A DNA stretch of 64,000 nt from Geovibrio thiophilus. GTDB lineage: Bacteria > Chrysiogenota > Deferribacteres > Deferribacterales > Geovibrionaceae. The first letter of the stretch is position 1. Every line of letters starts with the position of its first letter. Position numbers and translations under genes: made by a program. The notes beneath the pieces are model-generated. The model was not told the origin of the DNA, did no database searches, and saw nothing but the letters and a program-made list of their open reading frames with translations. This document shows, in pieces, positions 34,172 to 45,100 of the stretch. The stretch lies in contig NZ_CP035108.1 of the NCBI RefSeq assembly GCF_004087915.1, positions 2,666,001 through 2,730,000 on the forward strand. Reading direction: 5' to 3'.

Positions 34172-35122
34172 TCATGTTAAATATTTTTTCTGTTTATTGT
34201 GTTCACTTTTGTAATGGATAAGTTTTTTTAATGTTCTTAAATTCAAATCCCGCATTCTGAAAACAGGGATTTGATGCTTTGAAAATAGCTTATAAGTTGA
34301 AATGGCTTTTATTACACCAAATTCATAATTTATTGCTTTCAAAATGAGTCCTCCGCTCCTTAAGCTTTGCTTTTTTATATACCATTCGGGGGCATTGTCG
34401 TGCAGAAATTTGCAATAATCGATATGTACAGCGACTCTCGCATCAAAAACTTTTTCGCTTGTATTTTTTGTCAATGTCCCCACATCTTTGGTAACAGAAT
34501 AGATTATTTCATCAGATACACTGAATAATTTCATATAATGCCCTGTTTTCGTTGAGAACATCAGATCATTTGACGCGATTGTTTCATCAAAAAAAATTCC
34601 GTTATCCTTAACAAATGAACGTCTGAACAGCTTTGACCACGGAACATAAAATTTATACCTGAGATCCAGAAGTGCTTCATCATCAGGATTTTCAATATAA
34701 TTCTGAACTAGTTTCTTGTAACGTAAATGCCTATCTGAAGTTTCACCGGTTAAATTGTCTCTGCTGGTCGGAGGGAAAAAGACTATATCATTATGAGTAT
34801 CAAAAAATTTAGCGACATAATCATAAAAGCCGCCAATAAAAAAGTCGTCAGCATCAGCAAAAAGAAGCCAATTTCCCTGAGCATTCATCAGACCAATGTT
34901 TCTGCAAACACCAGCTCCTTTTACACAGGAAGCATTATCCAAAAATGCAACATGTTCATACGCCTTACTGTCTCTTAAATAAGTATAATCTTCAGTAAAC
35001 TTATCACTTTTATCATCAATGACTATTACCTGAACATCTTCCTGATCGGGAATAGAATTCAATAACTTAATGAGTGAATCGACAGAGTTATAATGTGGTA
35101 TGATTATTGACAAATTAATCAC
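34172..35122 (-). CDS. Glycosyltransferase family 2
   Basis: A 316-residue GT-A transferase. LSIIIPHYNSVDSLIKLL and VQVIVIDDKSDK form the nucleotide-binding half, and LLFADADDFF is the DxD segment at about residues 92-101. The C-terminal half is helical with basic residues, suggesting contact with the membrane-bound acceptor. AT-rich codon use resembles that of the Wzx/Wzy genes. A 133-base gap separates it from fcl. The donor is unknown; GDP-fucose from gmd/fcl is a candidate in this locus. Confidence 0.88.
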   Translation of the reverse strand: MINLSIIIPHYNSVDSLIKLLNSIPDQEDVQVIVIDDKSDKFTEDYTYLRDSKAYEHVAFLDNASCVKGAGVCRNIGLMNAQGNWLLFADADDFFIGGFYDYVAKFFDTHNDIVFFPPTSRDNLTGETSDRHLRYKKLVQNYIENPDDEALLDLRYKFYVPWSKLFRRSFVKDNGIFFDETIASNDLMFSTKTGHYMKLFSVSDEIIYSVTKDVGTLTKNTSEKVFDARVAVHIDYCKFLHDNAPEWYIKKQSLRSGGLILKAINYEFGVIKAISTYKLFSKHQIPVFRMRDLNLRTLKKLIHYKSEHNKQKKYLT

Positions 35123-35255
35123 TATAACCGCCCCTTCTATGACGCAATTTCCAGCCTCAGTAACTACCTAAATCTGTTTTCAAAAACAGGAGTATCTTCC
35201 AAAATAATTTTGTTATCGTTGTTCACTCTTTTGTTAGAATCCGTAAAAGTCTCTC

Positions 35256-36233
35256 TTATGAGCCTACAGACGGGACATTCTGTTTCAAAAACCGATTATA
35301 AGTACACACAACCCCTTCTTCCAGTTCAGTTTTGTACTGCCAGCCAAGCTCTGACAGCTTGGAAACATCAGTAAGCTTAACCATTGTCCCGTCCGGCTTT
35401 GAGGGATTGAACTTAAGTTCGCCCTCAAAACCGACAACCTCTTTTATGAGTTCAGCAAGTTCCCTGATACTTATGTCTTTTCCTGTGCCGATATTTATGT
35501 GTGTGTTTCTGATTTCCGTTTTATCCTTGACCAGATCGCGAAAATCGATCCTCTCCATAATAAAGACGCAGGCGTCCGCCATATCCTCGCTGTACATAAA
35601 CTCACGCTTGGGCTTACCGCTTCCCCATATTTCAACAGAGGCGTCCCCGCGCTCTTTTGCTTCGTGAACTTTCCTGATTAAGGCAGGTAAAACATGTGAT
35701 GTCTCAAGATCAAAATTATCATTAGGTCCGTAAAGATTTGTAGGCATAACACTAATAAAGTTTGTTCCGTGCTGCAAGTTATAGCTTTCGCACATCTTTA
35801 CGCCTGCAATTTTGGCTATAGCATAGGGCTCGTTGGTATATTCAAGAGGACTCGCAAGCAGATATTCCTCTTTCATAGGCTGCGGTGCTTCCTTTGGATA
35901 AATGCACGTACTCCCAAGAAAAAGAAGCTTTTTTACATCGTTCATATAACTCTGATGAATAACATTATTCTGAATCATCAGGTTTTCGTATATAAAATCA
36001 GCCCTGTAGGTATTGTTTGCCATTATGCCGCCGACTCTTGCTGCTGCAAGAAACACATAATGCGGTTTTTCCGAAGCGAAAAAAGCAGCAACGGCATCCT
36101 GATTCACCAGATCAAGCTCGCTTCTTGTCCGGATGATGATATTGCTGTACCCCTTCTCCGTAAGTTTTTTCATAATCGCGCTGCCAACAAGCCCTCGGTG
36201 ACCCGCAACAAATATCTTTCCGTTTTTATTCAT
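35256..36233 (-). CDS. fcl: GDP-L-fucose synthase
   Basis: A 325-residue epimerase/reductase that turns GDP-4-keto-6-deoxymannose into GDP-L-fucose with NADPH. Visible features are [15 protein letters not shown] (GxxGxxG), [22 protein letters not shown], the catalytic YAIAK and the GDP-sugar-binding [12 protein letters not shown]. The length is normal for WcaG/Fcl. Its start overlaps the end of gmd by eight bases, so the two consecutive enzymes of the pathway are translationally coupled. Identification is firm. Confidence 0.96.
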   Translation of the reverse strand: MNKNGKIFVAGHRGLVGSAIMKKLTEKGYSNIIIRTRSELDLVNQDAVAAFFASEKPHYVFLAAARVGGIMANNTYRADFIYENLMIQNNVIHQSYMNDVKKLLFLGSTCIYPKEAPQPMKEEYLLASPLEYTNEPYAIAKIAGVKMCESYNLQHGTNFISVMPTNLYGPNDNFDLETSHVLPALIRKVHEAKERGDASVEIWGSGKPKREFMYSEDMADACVFIMERIDFRDLVKDKTEIRNTHINIGTGKDISIRELAELIKEVVGFEGELKFNPSKPDGTMVKLTDVSKLSELGWQYKTELEEGVVCTYNRFLKQNVPSVGS

Positions 36234-37338
36234 AATAGCTCATAGTTTTGTACCCGCCGTCTTTGAGGTACACATCTTTTGTCATAAGCTTAAGATCGCT
36301 TTCCATCATCTCATTCACAAGATCCTGAAGTTCAAACTCTCTTTTCCAGCCGAGCTTCTGCTCCGCCTTTGTCGGATCGCCTAAGAGAAGATCCACTTCC
36401 GTAGGTCTAAAATATCTGGGATCAACCGCAACGACCTCCGTTCCGATCGGTATCTGATAAAGCGGGTTTGAACAGGAGGCAACAATGCCTTTCTCATCAA
36501 CACCAACAGCTTTAAACTCAAGCTCAATACCCGCACAGGCAAACGCCATACGGACAAAATCCCTCACTGTTGTTGTTTTCCCGGTTGCAATCACCCAGTC
36601 TTCAGGCTCAGGAGCCTGAAGGATCATCCACATCATTTTTACATAGTCTTTGGCGTGTCCCCAGTCTCGTTTGGCATCGAGATTACCTAGGAAAAGCTTG
36701 TCCTGAAGACCTAGAGCAATTTTGCTGGCAGCTCTGGTAATTTTTCTTGTAACGAATGTCTCCCCGCGAACAGGGCTCTCATGGTTAAACAAAATACCGT
36801 TGCAGGCAAACATATTGTATGCCTCACGGTAGTTTACTGTTATCCAGTAAGCGTACATCTTAGCAACGGCGTAAGGGCTTCTGGGATAAAACGGAGTGGT
36901 TTCCCTCTGAGGAATTTCCTGAACTTTCCCATAAAGCTCAGAGGTACTCGCCTGATATATTTTTGTTTTTTCAACTAAGTTAAGCAATCTTACTGCTTCC
37001 AGAATCCTTAGTGTTCCAGTTCCGTCCGCATTGGCAACATATTCAGGAGTTTCAAAACTCACATGAACATGGCTCATAGCAGCAAGATTATATATTTCAT
37101 CAGGCTGAACCTCCTGAATAATACGGGGAAGATTCATGCTATCTGTCATGTCTCCGTAATGAAGGATCAGTTTTCTGTTCTCGACGTGAGGGTCTTGGTA
37201 CAGGTGGTCAATCCTGTCCGTATTAAACAGAGATGCTCTTCTTTTTATTCCGTGGACTGTGTAGCCTTTCTTAAGCAGGAACTCTGCGAGATAGCTGCCA
37301 TCCTGACCTGTTATCCCTGTTACCAACGCAGTCTTCAT
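36226..37338 (-). CDS. gmd: GDP-mannose 4,6-dehydratase
   Basis: A 370-residue NADP-dependent dehydratase that forms GDP-4-keto-6-deoxy-D-mannose from GDP-mannose. The N-terminus is [19 protein letters not shown] with GxxGxxG. It also has [17 protein letters not shown], the catalytic Tyr/Lys in [10 protein letters not shown], and [20 protein letters not shown], which is highly typical of GMD. It works between ManC (GDP-mannose) and Fcl. It overlaps the Wzz-like gene by four bases. Confidence 0.97.
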   Translation of the reverse strand: MKTALVTGITGQDGSYLAEFLLKKGYTVHGIKRRASLFNTDRIDHLYQDPHVENRKLILHYGDMTDSMNLPRIIQEVQPDEIYNLAAMSHVHVSFETPEYVANADGTGTLRILEAVRLLNLVEKTKIYQASTSELYGKVQEIPQRETTPFYPRSPYAVAKMYAYWITVNYREAYNMFACNGILFNHESPVRGETFVTRKITRAASKIALGLQDKLFLGNLDAKRDWGHAKDYVKMMWMILQAPEPEDWVIATGKTTTVRDFVRMAFACAGIELEFKAVGVDEKGIVASCSNPLYQIPIGTEVVAVDPRYFRPTEVDLLLGDPTKAEQKLGWKREFELQDLVNEMMESDLKLMTKDVYLKDGGYKTMSYYE

Positions 37339-38222
37339 TGATTTCCTCTTACTTCGTTTTCATTTCTTTGTTTCGTGCTGTTCATAATGAAATTAATGAC
37401 CAAAACCCCAAAAACCATAAATATGAAGCTGCCTATAAAAGCAATTATACATATTCTTAAGCGGTGCGGTCCGACTTTATCTAAAGGATCCGGCAATGAA
37501 GGTTCGGATATAATGCTGAAACCGTAATACTCATCCGCATTTGCAAGGACTTTACTCTGAATAAGATTTGCAACCAATTCACTGAGCTTGGTTTTCAGTG
37601 CGAGATCAGCGGCTCGGTCAATTTCAAGCTTGTAGTTTTCTATGCGCATATCCAGATTCTCTAACTGTTTTGAACGAAGTACATTGCTTACATCCCGAAG
37701 CATAAGTGTAAGAATCTCTTTTGCCAGTTCGGGGCTGCTGTTATTGTATGAAAATGTTATATATTGCGTAGACTTATCCTCAACAAGCTTCAAATCCTCA
37801 TGAATTAATTTGAATAAGCTGAATTTCTCATTTTTCCTGAACTCAGAAGTATCTGCAACTGACATTTCCTCCAGCAGTTTCGGCAATAACTCGTTTCTTT
37901 TGATAAAATCTGCGAGAAATGCTTTGTCGTTGAGAATAACATTCATATCCGCAAAGACAGAACCGCCGGAGTTGATATTTATTCCTGCAAATCCGGCTAA
38001 AGTTCCAAGTCCTCCAAGGCTGTTTTGTGTTGAAGTCTGCGCTGTCGGTTTGAGCACTGTTTTAGACTCATAAACATTGTTAAGAGAAAGAGAGTAAATC
38101 ACTGTCGCTGCGGAAATCAAAAAGACAAATCCTATTATGTATAACTTACGCTTCCATATTACTGCCGCAAGTTCCAGCAGGTTTATCTCATCCTCATATA
38201 TCTGTCTGTTATACTTATCCAT
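37335..38222 (-). CDS. Chain-length determinant (Wzz-like) protein
   Basis: A 295-residue polysaccharide co-polymerase. A cytoplasmic N-terminus ([17 protein letters not shown]) leads into a transmembrane helix at about 30-50. A periplasmic helical domain contains [13 protein letters not shown], and a second transmembrane helix lies near 255-280 after a Pro-rich [18 protein letters not shown] motif, as in Wzz. It would set polymer length together with Wzy. There is no C-terminal kinase, so it is not a full BY-kinase. One base overlaps the epimerase gene. Confidence 0.9.
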   Translation of the reverse strand: MDKYNRQIYEDEINLLELAAVIWKRKLYIIGFVFLISAATVIYSLSLNNVYESKTVLKPTAQTSTQNSLGGLGTLAGFAGININSGGSVFADMNVILNDKAFLADFIKRNELLPKLLEEMSVADTSEFRKNEKFSLFKLIHEDLKLVEDKSTQYITFSYNNSSPELAKEILTLMLRDVSNVLRSKQLENLDMRIENYKLEIDRAADLALKTKLSELVANLIQSKVLANADEYYGFSIISEPSLPDPLDKVGPHRLRICIIAFIGSFIFMVFGVLVINFIMNSTKQRNENEVRGNQ

Positions 38223-39304
38223 TATTTCTCCTGTTTTTTGATCTGATAATAGTCCCTGTACCAGTCGATGAATCTGCCTATGCCAGTCACCACATCAACA
38301 GAAGGCTTGTAGCCCAAATCGGCAGTAAGGTCGCTGACATCTGCATAGGTCGCATGAACATCACCCGCCTGAAGCGGCATCATGTTCTTCTCCGCCTTCC
38401 TGCCTAGTTTGCTTTCCAGAGCTTCAATGAAATCCATCAGACGCACAGGTGAGGAATTGCCAATGTTGTATATTTTATATGGCGCTTTCGATGAGCCCGG
38501 ATCAGGGGTTTTGGCGCTCCACAAATTATTTTCCCGGGCAGGGTTATCTATTACACGTACTACACCATCGATAATATCATCGACATAAGTAAAATCACGC
38601 TTCATTTCACCGTAATTGAATACATTTATCGGTCTGCCTTCCAGAATCGCTTTGGTAAAAATAAAAAGTGCCATATCAGGTCTTCCCCACGGACCGTAGA
38701 CAGTAAAAAATCTAAGCCCTGTAGTCGGCAGATTAAAAATATGGCTGTAGGTGTGAGCCATAAGCTCATTCGATTTCTTGCTGGCGGCATAAAGGCTTAC
38801 TGGATGGTCAACATTATGGGAAGTGCAGAAAGGCTGTGTTTCATTAAGTCCGTAAACCGAAGAGCTGCTGGCGTAAGAAAGTGCCTTTACACCATGGTGA
38901 CGGCAGCATTCAAGAATATTTATAAAGCCGACTATATTAGCACTAATATAAGCATCGGGATTTTTGAGGGAATAGCGGACGCCCGCCTGAGCGGCGAGGT
39001 GGCAGACATTGTCAAATTTTTCTTCACTGAAAAGCTCTTCCAGTTCATCCCTATCTTCAAGATTTAGGCGAATGAACCTGTAGTTCGGGTATTTTTCCGA
39101 CTGAATAAGCCTGTTCCATGAAGCGGAATCGTCATTTATTTTTATTCCTGTCTCGGCAAGTCTGTCGAATTTAAGCCTGACATCGTAATAGTCGTTTATG
39201 CTGTCGAGCCCGACAACTTCATCACCTCTTTCCAGAAGCTTTCTGACAAGATGAAAACCGATAAAACCGGCGGTACCGGTAACCAGTATTTTGTTTCTGA
39301 CCAT
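38222..39304 (-). CDS. NAD-dependent UDP-sugar epimerase (UDP-glucuronate 4-epimerase-like)
   Basis: A 360-residue extended SDR. ILVTGTAGFIGFHLVRKL binds NAD. GLDSINDYYDVRLKFDRL is typical of the CapI/LspL group that epimerises UDP-glucuronate to UDP-galacturonate. Catalytic Tyr/Lys are in LYAASKKSNE, and ASSSSVYG and FFTVYGPWGRPDMA also fit. It probably supplies an acidic hexuronic sugar to the polymer. Other C4 epimerase specificities are possible. Confidence 0.9.
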   Translation of the reverse strand: MVRNKILVTGTAGFIGFHLVRKLLERGDEVVGLDSINDYYDVRLKFDRLAETGIKINDDSASWNRLIQSEKYPNYRFIRLNLEDRDELEELFSEEKFDNVCHLAAQAGVRYSLKNPDAYISANIVGFINILECCRHHGVKALSYASSSSVYGLNETQPFCTSHNVDHPVSLYAASKKSNELMAHTYSHIFNLPTTGLRFFTVYGPWGRPDMALFIFTKAILEGRPINVFNYGEMKRDFTYVDDIIDGVVRVIDNPARENNLWSAKTPDPGSSKAPYKIYNIGNSSPVRLMDFIEALESKLGRKAEKNMMPLQAGDVHATYADVSDLTADLGYKPSVDVVTGIGRFIDWYRDYYQIKKQEK

Positions 39305-39324
39305 TGCTCACTGCCCCTGAACAG

Positions 39325-40326
39325 CTATTTTGTGCTCTTAACCGAAAAGCTGAATCTAACCAGCTTTATATATGAAATATGGTAGCATATTATAAAGACA
39401 ATGATGAAAAGTACAAGCACAGGTGAAGACTTGTAGAACATCACAGTAAGAAGCTGGTACGTAATATAAATAAGAAGGAGAATACCTGAGGCGACCGAGT
39501 TTGAAAACTTTGTTCTTTTATAAAGAAGTGAATGCAGGTGGAGCCTGTCTGCACTGAGAGCGTCACCTTTTCTTATTACTTTACGTCTGAAGATAGAAAA
39601 GATCACTTCCCATATAGGGAAAATGAGTACTGCCAAAGGAAACCAGACGGACACATTTTCGTTTCTGTTCACAAGCAGTATAGAAAACAGTCCGAGAACA
39701 AAGCCCAGAAAATAGGCTCCGCCGTCTCCCAGAAATATTTTACCCCACGGATATACCCATATGAAAAAGCCGCATACGGCAAACGTCATTATTATTATCA
39801 GCCTGCCGAGCTGATAATCACCAACACTGTAGGCAACTGTAAAAAGAGCAAACAAAGCCACGATAGACGCACCGGACGCCAAGCCGTGGAGACCGTCAAT
39901 AATATTTATGGAGTTTGTCACGCCTACAAGCGAGAACAATGTAAAAGCCATAGCGAAATAATACGGTAACTTAATAAAATCTATTTGAGTGATAAGCACA
40001 TCAAGAGCCATAACAGCAATAACAGCTCCTGCTGTCATGAAAAGAAGCCGGATCTTAGGGGAGACCGCGCCGGATAAATCCTCAAAAAGACCTATAAAGA
40101 ACACAGGCAGTGATGCCAAAAGAATCATTCGACCCAGCGGATCAACAAGCATAAATAAAGCCGCAGACATAATGCTGATACCGCCTACACGGGGTGTTGC
40201 GGTTAAATGAAATCGCTGAGGCTTGCAGCTGTTTTCACAGTCCATCATTATTTTACATTTTTTCGCAATCAGTATTATTACAAAATTTATGAATAGTGAA
40301 ACGGCAAGGACAGCAAGATAGCTCAT
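39325..40326 (-). CDS. WecA/MraY-family sugar-phosphate polyprenyl transferase
   Basis: A 333-residue polytopic protein of the polyprenyl-phosphate N-acetylhexosamine-1-phosphate transferase family. It has about ten to eleven helices, the cytoplasmic HLTATPRVGGISIM segment, NSINIIDGLHGLASG with the metal-binding Asp, and KIFLGDGGAYFLGF. It links GlcNAc-1-P or a related sugar phosphate to undecaprenyl phosphate and so starts repeat-unit assembly. I prefer the ATG at 40326; an in-frame TTG at 40338 has a comparable ribosome binding site. It follows the Wzi gene after a 270-base gap that may hold an internal promoter. Confidence 0.9.
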   Translation of the reverse strand: MSYLAVLAVSLFINFVIILIAKKCKIMMDCENSCKPQRFHLTATPRVGGISIMSAALFMLVDPLGRMILLASLPVFFIGLFEDLSGAVSPKIRLLFMTAGAVIAVMALDVLITQIDFIKLPYYFAMAFTLFSLVGVTNSINIIDGLHGLASGASIVALFALFTVAYSVGDYQLGRLIIIMTFAVCGFFIWVYPWGKIFLGDGGAYFLGFVLGLFSILLVNRNENVSVWFPLAVLIFPIWEVIFSIFRRKVIRKGDALSADRLHLHSLLYKRTKFSNSVASGILLLIYITYQLLTVMFYKSSPVLVLFIIVFIICYHISYIKLVRFSFSVKSTK

Positions 40327-40609
40327 AGTATTTCCCAAATTACACCCTTCGGACAGCGACAGACAGGTTTATAAATGTTAATTCAAAACGGGAAGAAGCA
40401 GTGCTGTGTATAAGAAATTTTATTCTATTCTTATCAAACAACTTTGTTGACATTTAGCTTCCTCATGACTTTTATCCGTATATACAACTATTTTTTAATC
40501 CACGAAAGTAATAATTACCAATTTGTTTCTTTTGATCTCAAAAATATCACTGAGTTCTTTCAGAGAGTAGGTTCACAACAATAATTAAAAATTTGCGACA
40601 ATCATTTAA

Positions 40610-42136
40610 TCAAAAGATATATTTTAAATCAAATCCCGCAATATAGTTTTCGGTCGAACTGCCTGAAAAATCATAATAAAAAGTTCTTTCATCCAGATCC
40701 TTTTTATCCTGCGTGATGTATCGGGCAAAGACATTCAGCTCGTAGCTGCTGCCGAGGAATACTTCAGCACCTGCGGAATACTGCTGTTCCTTCTGTTTCA
40801 GCGCGCTGTCCCTTGTGCCTTTTTTGACATAAGACGCTTTAATATAAGGATGCACCGTTTCATTAAGCTCAGTGTATATCTCAAGATAGTAGCCTTCGTT
40901 ATCCCTGCCAATCTGATGACCTATTATATAATCCTCAACGCTGTAGCCTTCGGGTGCGTAATTGTGGTGCAGGTAAGTTTGTCTGGAGATTCTTGCTGTC
41001 TCAAACCTTATATCGGTTTTACCTGTGGTAAGGAGCAAGCCGTATATATATGACTCGCCGAGGAGCTTAAAATCCTTCCCCTTGTCCTCAGTCTGCCACG
41101 GAGCGATTATGTCGTTCCAGTTATATTCAACGTAAAGCTTGCCGCCCTTAAATAATCCGCTCTTCTTGAGAAACGGAAGATACACTGACATCTCAGCTCC
41201 CAGAAACTGATCAGTGTCGTGCTCAGAACCGCTGTTTTCGTCTTCAGCGGTCAGAATATCCCAGTAATCGGACAAACCGTAGGATGGCATCTCGCTGCCG
41301 CCGTAAAAGCTTGTGCGGGACACAGCCAATTCAAGCCAATCCGTGGGTTTGAGGGAAAATCTGATCCCCAGCAGTTGAGGATCTTTATTCTTTCTGTCAT
41401 CGTCATCAAACCAAAAATTAAAGATGTAATAGCGGAATCTGCCGAGAAAGCCCCAGTTATAGGGGATTTCCGTTTTAATCATCGCAAATGCCTGCGGGCG
41501 GATGTTGTCGCTTATTATCAACTGACCGAAATATCCCGGACCTATCTGAAGGTTATCCACGGCACCGATATAGGCGTTGTGTTTTCCCGCAAACTTGAGC
41601 TTGGCTCTTTCTACTTCTATTTCGGTTTCATCCGAGTTTCTGTAGATGCCCAGAGTATAATCAACGGCAAGAAAACGTGTCATATAAAGACCGCCGCTGA
41701 GGCTTGCCCTGTTGAAGAAGTCATCTCCGGCGTCTTCGCCGAAGTCCCCCGTGATCTGCATATCTTCATCGGATACATATCTGTTTTTCAGGTTTATCTC
41801 CCTGAGGGGAACAGCGTCAAAGCCCTCACCGTAAAGATCTTTCTGCCCGTAATATTTCCCTGCCTTCCGAGCGAATTCCTCAGTGTCTGCGTCAGAGCCG
41901 AAAAGTTCCTGCACTTCCCTGCTGTTGCCGAAAAGCACTTCTGCCTCACGCACTGCGACGGGCTTAAAGTTATCCGTATAGTATATGCTTGGATTGATAG
42001 CCATGCTTCTCTCCGCCAAACGGTAAAAGTATCTGTTGGTGAGCGGTATATCCGAAGTTGCGTACCTTCCGGCACCGTATGACGGGAGTGCGGTAAATAT
42101 AACTGCTGCCAGCAGAAGCAAGGCTGTCTTTTTCAT
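40610..42136 (-). CDS. Capsule assembly Wzi-family outer-membrane protein
   Basis: A 508-residue exported beta-barrel protein. The signal peptide (about 1-22, LLAAVIFTALPSYG) is followed by an N-terminal helical part (YFYRLAERSMAINPSIYY), many amphipathic strands, and a C-terminal aromatic residue (LKYIF) for outer-membrane insertion. The layout and the IGPGYFGQLIISDNIRPQA-type segment fit Wzi-like capsule assembly proteins, which anchor surface polymer. AGGGAG sits five bases before the ATG at 42136; the upstream GTG is less likely. It lies nine bases after the SLBB export gene. Confidence 0.82.
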   Translation of the reverse strand: MKKTALLLLAAVIFTALPSYGAGRYATSDIPLTNRYFYRLAERSMAINPSIYYTDNFKPVAVREAEVLFGNSREVQELFGSDADTEEFARKAGKYYGQKDLYGEGFDAVPLREINLKNRYVSDEDMQITGDFGEDAGDDFFNRASLSGGLYMTRFLAVDYTLGIYRNSDETEIEVERAKLKFAGKHNAYIGAVDNLQIGPGYFGQLIISDNIRPQAFAMIKTEIPYNWGFLGRFRYYIFNFWFDDDDRKNKDPQLLGIRFSLKPTDWLELAVSRTSFYGGSEMPSYGLSDYWDILTAEDENSGSEHDTDQFLGAEMSVYLPFLKKSGLFKGGKLYVEYNWNDIIAPWQTEDKGKDFKLLGESYIYGLLLTTGKTDIRFETARISRQTYLHHNYAPEGYSVEDYIIGHQIGRDNEGYYLEIYTELNETVHPYIKASYVKKGTRDSALKQKEQQYSAGAEVFLGSSYELNVFARYITQDKKDLDERTFYYDFSGSSTENYIAGFDLKYIF

Positions 42137-42145
42137 GTTCACTCC

Positions 42146-45100
42146 CTAAAACATCAGTTTTGTAACAGCAAATGTTGTCGCTATCTGGTAGAGAATCTGA
42201 GTTACGTCTTTTATGTCTCTCATATAGCTCGGGAATTTGAGCCTTCTGGGGACAACCACAACATCGCCGGCGTTCAGCTTCACATCATATATATCCTTCC
42301 ACCAGAAGTTGCTTTTCACGTATTGGTTGGACACCACGCTTCCGTTAGCTCTTACAACGTACACATTGTTTTTATCGGCGATTTCCGTCATGCCGCCGGA
42401 ACGGTTGAGCAGGTCGGACACTGTGCTTCTGCTCTTGTCATAGGCAAAGCTTGTAGCCTGAAAGACTTCTCCGACGACAGTAACAGTCGATTTTTTATTG
42501 GGTATATATATTTCATCACCGCTTTCCAGTTCAAAGTCATAACTGCTTTTCGCAAGCTCGGCAACGTTTTCAGCGTCTATGACAACTCTGCCCTGCGGCT
42601 CAAGTTCATCAAGTTTTTTTACTGTGTTTTCAAGATTTTTCGTAAGACTTTCATTCGCTGCGACATCCTGCGCTGAGAGTGATGAGGCAATCTCCTGCGA
42701 AGACATGGCGGTTATCATGCTTTCAAGCCTCATTTTCATAGATTTGAGGTTTTCAGCCTCGATCTCTTTTACAGACTGCCGTATGAATTTTATTCCGCTA
42801 AAGTGGGCGTAATCTGTTGTTCCGCCTGCTCTTCTTATTATGTTTGACAGCTTTTCGCCCTTGGCGATTGCATATTCTCCGGGGAAAAGAACTTCGCCGG
42901 ATACTTTGACAAGCATGCTTTCCCTGAAACCAGTGACCTCTTTTACATATACCTGATCATAGGGCTGGAGCCTGACATTGTACTTATCCTTCATTACCTC
43001 ATTGAGGTTAACGTCAATTACGCTGTATTTGGTCACTCCGTCAACTATATCCATGCGGACAATTTCAGCGGAATCGTAGTAGGCATTGTCTTTAAGGTTG
43101 CCTGCGGAGATTATAAGGTCTTTTATGTTCATTTCAGTTGCGTATATATATTTGCCCGGAACATTCACCGCGCCGTTTATACTGATCGTTTTTTTCGGAT
43201 TAAATTCAAATACCGAGTGTACAAACAGCTTGTCTCCGTCTCTAAGTATCAGGTTGCTTTCAGTATTTCCGTTCATCGCATCGGCAAGGGAGATTCTGGT
43301 CAGAGTGTAATTAAAGCTCTCGTCCTTAATGCGGAAAAGGTGCGCTATGTCTCTGTAGGCTTCCTTTTTGAGTCCGCCTGCTTTTCTGACAAGGTCGCTG
43401 ACCGTGAGGTTCTCACTCAGAAGGAACGAACCGGAGTTGTTCACCTCACCGTCCACTTCCACGTAGCCCTTGGGAGAATCGGCGTATTTAGAGTGAACAA
43501 CTACATTGTCGTCCGCATTGAGCTCAAGCTTTCTGGCTGTCTCGGCATCAATGAATCTTGTATAAAATTTACCGCCTATCTTGCGGACAACTTCGATATT
43601 TTCCATTGAGGCATCAACGGCAAACCCGCCCGCCTTCATAATAGCGTCCATAACATTCGCGATCTCAGGCATTTTATATTTGCCCGCCGCGTTGACCTCA
43701 CCGCTGACGTTTACAAAATGCTGCGCCTTAACCTGCTCAGCGGTAAGAATGTTGATTACGTCCATGGGCTGAACTTCAACATTGTTGGTGTGGTTCTGCG
43801 GATTCCTGAGTACATCGCCTAGGTTGAAGCCTATTACCTGTTTTGTCTTCCCTTCACCCGTGTAGCGCTCTATGTAGCCGTATTCAAGGGCTGTATTGCG
43901 TTTAAGCATGTCTTTATTGCTGAGAATGTCGGACAGCCTCATCCCTTTTTCTATTGAATACATTCCGGTGAAATAGACATTTCCTTTCAGCTCGACTGAA
44001 TTGGAATCGGGAATGTCGGATTCCATTACGAATACCTTGTCGCCGTCCCTCAGCTTGGCATTCCTGAGATTCGTTCCGTAAATATAAGATTTAGTGACAA
44101 CCTTGCCGTCATCGGCAAAGCTTCTGAGAAAAATATTTTTCTTGTAGCCGCTCGCCTCTATTCCTCCGGCAAAGCGAATCAGGTCTGACAGCGTCTCGCC
44201 GCTTTTCAGGTCGTATATCGCAGGGGTTCTTACTTTTCCTTCCAAGGTAACACGCATACTTGTGCGCGGAACAAAAACCGTATCGCCGGGGCTGAGGAGG
44301 AAATCGCCCGAACTGTCGCCGTGTATGATGAGGTTGTAAAAATCTATATTTCCGACAGTATTTCCGCCGTTTTTAATCTGAACGTTTCTTATGTTAGCTC
44401 TTTCAGTGAGACCGCCAGCCATTACAATGGCGCTTGAAATGTTATTAAAGCTGCTGACAGTGTAGTAGCCCGGGCGTGTGACCTCACCAAGCACGAGAAC
44501 CCTGATGCTGCGGACATTCTCCACGAGCACCTCGGCTGACACACCCTCCATGCTTTCGAGAATGCCTTTTATTATGTACTGAACCTCTTCAAAGCGCTTT
44601 CCTGATACCTGCACTCGGCCTGTTTCCTGTGAAATAACGGAACCGTCTGCATTGACAGGGAGGCTGAGGGTTTTCGTTATTCGCCCCCAGATATAAACCT
44701 GAAGTCTGTCGCCGGGTCCGAGAATGTATTCGGAAAAGTTAATAGCGTTCTGATCAGGGATAAAGTTTTCTGTGCTGTTGAATATATTGTGACCGAAAAT
44801 TTCAAGCGGTTTGACCTCTTCGGTTATATTGTCCTGTGGTTCCTCATATCTGCCTTCAAGAATCACGGTGTCATTATCCTGAAGCTGATATTGGGACATA
44901 CGGTAGGTGTTTTTCGGGGTGTATGTGAAGTCTGCTACCTCGGCACCCCTGCGGTACACGGATATTTTCTGGAGCTTCTCAAGCTCAAGGGGACCGCCGG
45001 CTTCCGCTACTGAGTCGAGGATGTTAAATCCTTTATCTACCTTGTATTTGTTAGGATATTTAACAAAACCGAAAACGCCTATGGTTTTTGTTTCATTGTC

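Noticed and set aside
41219-42082. Open frame of 287 codons opposite the Wzi-like gene
   Set aside because: No family resemblance, no ribosome binding site, and the opposite strand encodes a clear signal peptide and beta barrel.
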